24,957 nucleotides of DNA, taken from NCBI GenBank assembly GCA_900551055.1, contig URUK01000037.1:1-24957 (forward strand). Direction: 5' to 3'. Each line of letters begins with the position of its first letter. Position 1 is the first letter of the stretch. Below the pieces are notes generated by a model, which was given only the letters and a program-made list of their open reading frames with translations, had not been told where the DNA came from and searched no databases. Of the stretch, positions 20,179-24,957 are shown in pieces. The DNA comes from an uncultured Prevotella sp. (GTDB lineage: Bacteria; Bacteroidota; Bacteroidia; Bacteroidales; Bacteroidaceae). The translations under genes were made by a program, and so were the position numbers.

Positions 20179-22608
20179 ATGACAACAAGCATCATAATAG
20201 CAATAGCCGCCTGCATAGCCACTGCGCACACGCCTGGCAAAAATGGAAGCGCAACCGCAGAAACAATGAATACCGGCAATGCCGCGGCAGACACGTCACG
20301 CGTCTACGATCTCGACGAAGTCATAATAGTATCACAACCCAAGGAAGTAACACGCCTAAGGCAGCAGCCGCTAAGCTCGACAGTGTTCACCGGAGGTGAC
20401 CTTAACCGCCTCGGCATAAACAGCCTGTCGGCATTAAGCTCTTATGTACCGTCGTTCTCCATGCCGGCCTACGGCTCGAGGCTTACCGCCTCGGCCTACG
20501 TCCGCGGCATCGGGTCGAGGGTTGACAATCCCGCCGTTGGCATTTACAGTGACGGCATACCGCTTGTCAACAAATGCTCGTACAACTTCCATACTTACCA
20601 AATGGACCGCATCGACGTGCTGCGCGGTCCACAGGGCACTCTATACGGAATGAACTCCGAGGGAGGCATTGTGCGCCTGTACTCCAAGGACCCGATGAAA
20701 TACTACGGCACGGACATAGTCCTTTCCTTAGGAAGCCATCTGTACAGGAACGTGGAGCTTGCACATTACCACCGTCCGAGCAGCAAGCTGGCCTTCTCGG
20801 TGGCCGCATTCTACAACGGGCAGAACGGATTTTTCCGAAACTCAACAACCGACAGGCGCGCCGACAACTACGATGAGGCCGGCGCCAAGGCGCGGCTCGT
20901 TTACCAGCCGAACACAAAATTTACGGCAAACATCGTCGCCGACTACCAATACACCTCGCAAAACGCCTTTGCATACGGCGAACTCGACACAAAGACTGGA
21001 CACATATCATCCCCGTCAGGCAACCGTCCGAACACTTATCGGCGCAACATGCTAAACACCGGCATTGGCATTACATACCGCCTTGACGGAATACAAATAA
21101 ACTCGCAGACAAGCTACCAGTTCCTGCGCGACAACATGGCAATGGACCAGGACTATCTTCCACTCGACCTGATGCACCTGGCACAACGCCAGACCCTCAA
21201 CGCCCTGACGCAAGAGTTGTCGATAAAAAGCAACACAGAAGCCGCATGGCAACACACCAGCGGCCTGTACGTGTCGCAACAATGGCTGCGCACCGAAGCC
21301 CCGGTATCATTCGATACAGACTTCACCGACCGGATTGCATCAGGCATACAATCGGCCATGTACTCATCCATACACACCGCAATGGCGGAGCAGATGGCCG
21401 CAGCAGGCATGCCGCAGCAGGCAGCCGAGCAAATGGCAGCCTCGATAATCGAACAGGCTGGAGGCATCTCTGCCGACATACAGATGCAAGTGCCGGGACT
21501 GTTCCACACCCCTCAGCTGAACATAGGCATCTTTCACGAGTCGAACATACGCCTGTTGCCACGCCTGACGGCCACTGTCGGGCTGCGCTATGACTATAGC
21601 CGGGTAGCTGTGAGATACGATACACGCGCGGCAATGACCGTCTCGGCCAACGTAATGGGAACATCGGCCGAAAACACCCTGTCGTCGAAACTCAACGGCA
21701 AAAGCCACAATTCGTACAACCAGCTGTTGCCGAAAATCGGACTTACCGCCACACTGTCAGACAACGGCAGCAACATATACGCCACCGTAAGCAAGGGATA
21801 CCGCGCCGGAGGATTCAACATACAGATGTTCTCGGACATCCTGCAATCAGAACTTACGGCAAATGCGGCACAGGCAATGAAAGGCAGCTATGACATTCCC
21901 CACACGGCCGATGACTATAAAAAAGTGAACAGCACAATATCATACAAGCCTGAAGAAAGCTGGAACTACGAACTCGGCGCACACCTGAACATATCGGGCT
22001 GGGCCATGCAGGCCGACTTCGCAGCATACTACATGCAGGTGCGCAACCAGCAGCTATCGGTCATGGCCGACGCATACGGCTTCGGACGGATGATGGTAAA
22101 CGCAGGACGCAGCCGCAGCATAGGCGTAGAAGCGGCACTGCGTGGAAGCCTTGCAGACAACCGCCTGCAATGGGGAGTGACATACGCACTGACCGACGCC
22201 GAGTTTACCGAATATTCCGAAACCGCCGAGGACGGCTCACGCATCGACTATAAAGGCAACTCCGTTCCCTTCGTTCCCCATCACACGCTTTCTGCAAGGT
22301 GCGACCTGCGCCTGCCATTCGGCACGTCACGCAAGCTTGCAGCTCTCTTCGGCGCGGACATGACGGCGCAAGGCAGCACTTACTGGGACGCCGCAAACAC
22401 CGAGAGCCAGCCACTGTACGCCATCCTCAACCTGCATATCGGACTGCAATATGCCGACACCTCCATACGCCTATGGTGCCGCAACGCCACCAACACACAC
22501 TATGCCACATTCGCGTTCAGCAGCTCAGCCAGCGGCAACGACACATGGTTTGCACAGCGCGGCAACCCAATACAATTCGGCGTTGACCTCCGTCTCAACC
22601 TGCAATGA
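20179..22608 (+). CDS. TonB-dependent outer-membrane receptor
   Basis: The 809-aa product is a 22-strand outer-membrane barrel with an N-terminal plug, taking up a ligand with energy from TonB-ExbBD. A short signal peptide (about residues 1-16) is followed by a TonB-box-like YDLDEVIIVS (about 43-52) and the plug domain (about 55-165) with the conserved RIDVLRGPQGTLYG and GGIVRLYSKDP. The barrel fills the rest, ending in the usual aromatic-hydrophobic strand (QFGVDLRLNLQ). No SusD gene is adjacent and there is no carboxypeptidase-like N-terminal extension, so it is of the FecA/CirA-like type (iron-siderophore or cobalamin class) rather than a SusC glycan receptor; the ligand is unknown. Residues about 394-437 are an Ala/Met/Gln-rich insertion. 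Start ATG 20179 was chosen from the promoter position. Confidence 0.9.
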   Translation: MTTSIIIAIAACIATAHTPGKNGSATAETMNTGNAAADTSRVYDLDEVIIVSQPKEVTRLRQQPLSSTVFTGGDLNRLGINSLSALSSYVPSFSMPAYGSRLTASAYVRGIGSRVDNPAVGIYSDGIPLVNKCSYNFHTYQMDRIDVLRGPQGTLYGMNSEGGIVRLYSKDPMKYYGTDIVLSLGSHLYRNVELAHYHRPSSKLAFSVAAFYNGQNGFFRNSTTDRRADNYDEAGAKARLVYQPNTKFTANIVADYQYTSQNAFAYGELDTKTGHISSPSGNRPNTYRRNMLNTGIGITYRLDGIQINSQTSYQFLRDNMAMDQDYLPLDLMHLAQRQTLNALTQELSIKSNTEAAWQHTSGLYVSQQWLRTEAPVSFDTDFTDRIASGIQSAMYSSIHTAMAEQMAAAGMPQQAAEQMAASIIEQAGGISADIQMQVPGLFHTPQLNIGIFHESNIRLLPRLTATVGLRYDYSRVAVRYDTRAAMTVSANVMGTSAENTLSSKLNGKSHNSYNQLLPKIGLTATLSDNGSNIYATVSKGYRAGGFNIQMFSDILQSELTANAAQAMKGSYDIPHTADDYKKVNSTISYKPEESWNYELGAHLNISGWAMQADFAAYYMQVRNQQLSVMADAYGFGRMMVNAGRSRSIGVEAALRGSLADNRLQWGVTYALTDAEFTEYSETAEDGSRIDYKGNSVPFVPHHTLSARCDLRLPFGTSRKLAALFGADMTAQGSTYWDAANTESQPLYAILNLHIGLQYADTSIRLWCRNATNTHYATFAFSSSASGNDTWFAQRGNPIQFGVDLRLNLQ

Positions 22609-22623
22609 CAAGCAACGCTTTGC

Positions 22624-22704
22624 AAAAGGCCGTCTTTTAGCTCCTGAAAGGCGGCCTTTTACCGTATAAAAGACGGTCTTTCGGAATGCGAAACACGACA
22701 TTTT
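22624..22704. repeat. four-unit palindrome array, 22-bp period (copy B)
   Basis: Four 15-bp palindromes begin at 22624, 22646, 22668 and 22690, again exactly 22 bp apart: AAAAGGCCGTCTTTT, GAAAGGCGGCCTTTT, AAAAGACGGTCTTTC and GAAACACGACATTTT, with 7-bp spacers AGCTCCT, ACCGTAT and GGAATGC. Units 3 and 4 share with copy A the junction TTTCG-N5-CGAAA, so both copies have the same orientation. It begins 16 bp after the receptor stop codon. Confidence 0.9.
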
Positions 22705-22790
22705 GCAAAGGCGGCAACCACAACAAGGGCAAACAGCAACAAGCCATGCACCCATGTAAAGCCGCCGATGCGATGTTATTCAGCCATTAA

Positions 22791-22822
22791 TTTGGCAAAT
22801 TCAAAATAAAAGTGTAATATTG
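22791..22822 (+). promoter_or_regulatory. promoter of the phenylacetate-CoA ligase gene
   Basis: TTTG at 22791-22794, a 20-bp spacer and TAATATTG at 22815-22822 (one mismatch to TAnnTTTG) form a good promoter 38 bp before the ATG at 22860. Confidence 0.7.
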
Positions 22823-22859
22823 CAAGCTGAAAAATCGACAAACAAAAAGCAAAACCAGC

Positions 22860-24164
22860 ATGGACGGAACATATTGGCAACCGGAAATAGAAACGATGCC
22901 ACGCGGCGATTTGCGCAAGCTGCAGGCCGAAAAGCTAAGGCATACCATCGAGACGGCATTACGCTCACCGTTTTACGGCAAAAGACTGCAAGCGCTTGGG
23001 ATAACGCCAGACACGATAAAGACCGTTGACGACATAAGGAATATACCGTTTACAACAAAAAAAGATTTAAGGGAAAACTACCCGTTCGGCCTTGTAGGCG
23101 GCGACATGAAAGACGCCATAAGGATACACTCGTCGAGCGGCACTACCGGCCACCCAACCGTAGTTGTATATTCAAGACACGACATTGAGTCATGGGCGAA
23201 CATGGTTGCACGCAATATGTACATGGTAGGTTGCCGCAACACGGACGTGTTCCAAAACAGTTCTGGTTACGGAATGTTCACCGGCGGACTGGGTTTCCAA
23301 TACGGAGCGGAACGGCTTGGGGCGACAACAGTCCCGGCTGCGGCAGGTAACAGCAAACGGCAAATAATGTTCATACGCGACTTCGGAACAACATGCCTTC
23401 ACGCCATACCCAGCTATGCCATAAGACTGGCCGACGTGTTCAAGGAAGAAGGCGTCGACCCACGCAGCACAAAGCTGCACACACTATTCATCGGAGCAGA
23501 GCCACACACCGAAGAGCAACGCCGGAGAATAGAACAACTATTAGGCGTAAAAGCTTATAACAGCTTTGGAATGACCGAGATGAACGGTCCCGGAGTAGCG
23601 TTCGAATGCAAATACCAAAACGGAATGCACCTATGGGAAGACAACTACATAGCAGAAATAGTTGACCCCGACACCCTGGAGCCGTTGCCTGACGGAGAAA
23701 CGGGAGAACTTGTGCTAACCACGCTCGACCGCACAATGATGCCAATACTGCGATACCGCACACGGGACCTGACCCGGATAATCCCCGGCGAATGCCCCTG
23801 CGGAAGGACACACCGCAGGATAGACCGCATAATAGGACGCACCGACGACATGTTCATCATAAAGGGAGTGAACGTGTTCCCGATGCAGGTGGAAAAGATA
23901 CTGGCCCAGTTCCAAGGTCTCGGAAGCAATTATCTAATCACACTCGACACAGTGAACGACAATGACACGATGACCGTAGAAGTAGAACTTGACAGCATGA
24001 TATCTGACGTATATCCGGAACTGCACGAAATGACAAAGAACATCCAGCGCGCCCTTAAGGACGAGATACTGCTAACCCCGAAAGTCAAGTTAGTGAAAAA
24101 AGGCTCGATACCCGTTTCCGACGGAAAGGCCGTAAGGGTCAAGGACTTGAGAAAAAACAGATAA
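22860..24164 (+). CDS. paaK: phenylacetate-CoA ligase
   Basis: The 434-aa adenylate-forming (ANL superfamily) enzyme joins an aryl-acetate such as phenylacetate to CoA with ATP, through an acyl-AMP. Visible are the phosphate loop HSSSGTTGHPT (about 90-100), the A5-type motif FGMTEMNGPGV (about 238-248), the metal-like CPCGRTHRR (about 312-320), the hinge region GRTDDMFIIKGVNVFP (about 326-341) and the late catalytic-Lys region PVSDGKAVRVKDLR. Length is usual for PaaK. No other paa genes are near, as is normal in anaerobic Bacteroidales, where the enzyme probably works with 2-oxoacid (indolepyruvate-type) oxidoreductases in aromatic amino-acid metabolism. It is followed 26 bp later by the DUF3256 gene. 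Confidence 0.94.
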   Translation: MDGTYWQPEIETMPRGDLRKLQAEKLRHTIETALRSPFYGKRLQALGITPDTIKTVDDIRNIPFTTKKDLRENYPFGLVGGDMKDAIRIHSSSGTTGHPTVVVYSRHDIESWANMVARNMYMVGCRNTDVFQNSSGYGMFTGGLGFQYGAERLGATTVPAAAGNSKRQIMFIRDFGTTCLHAIPSYAIRLADVFKEEGVDPRSTKLHTLFIGAEPHTEEQRRRIEQLLGVKAYNSFGMTEMNGPGVAFECKYQNGMHLWEDNYIAEIVDPDTLEPLPDGETGELVLTTLDRTMMPILRYRTRDLTRIIPGECPCGRTHRRIDRIIGRTDDMFIIKGVNVFPMQVEKILAQFQGLGSNYLITLDTVNDNDTMTVEVELDSMISDVYPELHEMTKNIQRALKDEILLTPKVKLVKKGSIPVSDGKAVRVKDLRKNR

Positions 24165-24190
24165 ATATATAGTTTCAACAAAAACAAGAC

Positions 24191-24841
24191 ATGAAAAGAA
24201 AAACCATCCTGACAATGGCGTTATCATGCTGCATGCTCGCGGCTACGGCACAGGTGACAATAAAGGACGTGCTGTGCAACATGCCCGAAACCATAATTCC
24301 ATACATAGGCGAAGAACAGCGTGAGGAAATATGCAAGTTCACAAACGAAACAGATACCATAAAAATAAAGAACGAGCTTAACGGCTTTACCGAAGTAAAT
24401 CTGTCGGGAACAGATTTCGCCCTGATAAAACTGAATGAAAGCGCAACCCTGCAAATTAAACTGTTGCCAATGAACGATACGGCACAAATCATCTGCATGG
24501 CAAAAACAATGACAACACCCATATCGGAAAGCAACATGAAATTTTATTCAACCGACTGGAATCCTATAAATGACAGTTTCGGATTGCCACAATTTCAAGA
24601 ATCAGAAAGCCTGGCCGCAACTTTCACACAACGGCCAGACACTATGCCGGAAAACAAATATGAAGAACTGCTTGGATATTTCGACCCGGTTACGGTTTAT
24701 GCCGACATAAGCAAAAAAGACAATGTCATAACATACAGCCTTGGCATCCCATTGGCATCAAAAGCTGAAAAAAATGAACTAAAAGCGATAATAAAGCCAA
24801 AATCTTATAAATGGACGGGGCTTAACTTTAAAAAACTTTAA
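24191..24841 (+). CDS. DUF3256 family exported protein
   Basis: The 216-aa product has a signal peptide ending near residue 20 (ATAQ). The mature part begins TIKDVLCNMPETIIPYI and contains the segments SATLQIKLLPM, AQIICMAKTM and FYSTDWNPI, which match the DUF3256 family as I know it from Bacteroides and Prevotella. Function is unknown; the protein is probably periplasmic or on the outer face. It lies 26 bp after paaK in the same orientation, likely one transcript. After the stop a separate strong promoter starts the next unit. Confidence 0.85.
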   Translation: MKRKTILTMALSCCMLAATAQVTIKDVLCNMPETIIPYIGEEQREEICKFTNETDTIKIKNELNGFTEVNLSGTDFALIKLNESATLQIKLLPMNDTAQIICMAKTMTTPISESNMKFYSTDWNPINDSFGLPQFQESESLAATFTQRPDTMPENKYEELLGYFDPVTVYADISKKDNVITYSLGIPLASKAEKNELKAIIKPKSYKWTGLNFKKL

Positions 24842-24867
24842 TAACAAAACATTTTTATGCATTATAT

Positions 24868-24898
24868 TTTGCATGATAAAAAATAATCCATACCTTTG
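24868..24898 (+). promoter_or_regulatory. strong promoter of a downstream gene outside the window
   Basis: TTTG at 24868-24871, a 19-bp spacer and TACCTTTG at 24891-24898 match the consensus at every key base. An inverted pair ATGCA (24857-24861) / TGCAT (24870-24874) overlaps the -33 element and could be an operator. Confidence 0.82.
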
Positions 24899-24904
24899 CA
24901 CTGT

Positions 24905-24957
24905 GTTTTTCATGGTATTAGATTATTAAGGTTAATAAAAAGATTGGTTGTCGTGAG
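24905..24957 (+). promoter_or_regulatory. 5' leader, start of a hairpin with a GNRA loop (cut by window end)
   Basis: The predicted RNA has GGTATTAGATTATTAAGG at about 24914-24931 and ends in GGTTGTC-GTGA-G, the 5' arm and GNRA-type tetraloop of a hairpin whose 3' arm would lie outside the window. I recall similar leaders upstream of Bacteroidales genes for RNA-related proteins, but cannot confirm it here. Confidence 0.4.

Noticed and set aside
20179..22608. SusC-type glycan receptor
   Set aside because: No SusD neighbour, no carboxypeptidase-like N-terminal domain, and about 810 aa is shorter than usual for SusC.

Overview
The window is a chromosomal segment of a member of the Bacteroidota, order Bacteroidales, most likely a Prevotella-like organism. 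The evidence is the lpxD / lpxC-fabZ fusion / lpxA / miaA gene order, promoters of the Bacteroidota type (TTG or TTTG, 19-20 bp, then TAnnTTTG) upstream of several genes, a DUF3256 protein and a TonB-dependent receptor. The genus is inferred from general look and from the style of the intergenic repeats, not proven.

Layout. 1-2354: the 3' end of an MFS transporter, an O6-alkylguanine-DNA alkyltransferase, and an HD-domain phosphohydrolase with its own promoter. 2412-6575: a tight envelope/tRNA block, lpxD, the bifunctional lpxC-fabZ, lpxA and miaA. It supplies early lipid A synthesis and the fatty-acid dehydratase from one transcript; a GC-rich hairpin sits just before lpxA. 6626-11026: a class A penicillin-binding protein and a PIF1/RecD-like helicase with a C-terminal TPR. 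11092-11784 (minus): trmN6, convergent with the helicase. 11785-12486: a gene-poor stretch with an 18-of-19 inverted repeat, a good promoter and a GC-richer element that may be an RNA or dispersed repeat. 12487-15590: an AT-rich accessory cassette of six small, mostly uncharacterised ORFs (DUF805 membrane protein, two small membrane proteins, a short ORF of doubtful start, a soluble 182-aa protein, a lipoprotein). 15591-16239: a gene-free stretch holding two distinct repeat structures. 16240-17157: a MetA-family homoserine acyltransferase that carries the acetyl-CoA-type residue. 17312-20111: a U32 family protein followed 1 bp later by an SH3-like/4-TM envelope protein. 20179-22608: a TonB-dependent receptor. 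22860-24841: phenylacetate-CoA ligase and a DUF3256 protein. The window ends inside the leader of the next gene, just after a strong promoter.

The most notable content is between the genes. Two 81-bp arrays (16020-16100 and 22624-22704) each hold four 15-bp palindromes at exactly 22-bp spacing. Three polypurine/polypyrimidine inverted repeats built from degenerate 8-nt units start at or overlap the stop codons of the PBP, helicase and metA genes. A roughly 210-bp imperfect inverted repeat full of TGTGAC/GTCACA motifs follows the accessory cassette. No transposase, integrase, CRISPR array, rRNA or tRNA gene was seen. All positions were read by eye; no database search was possible.
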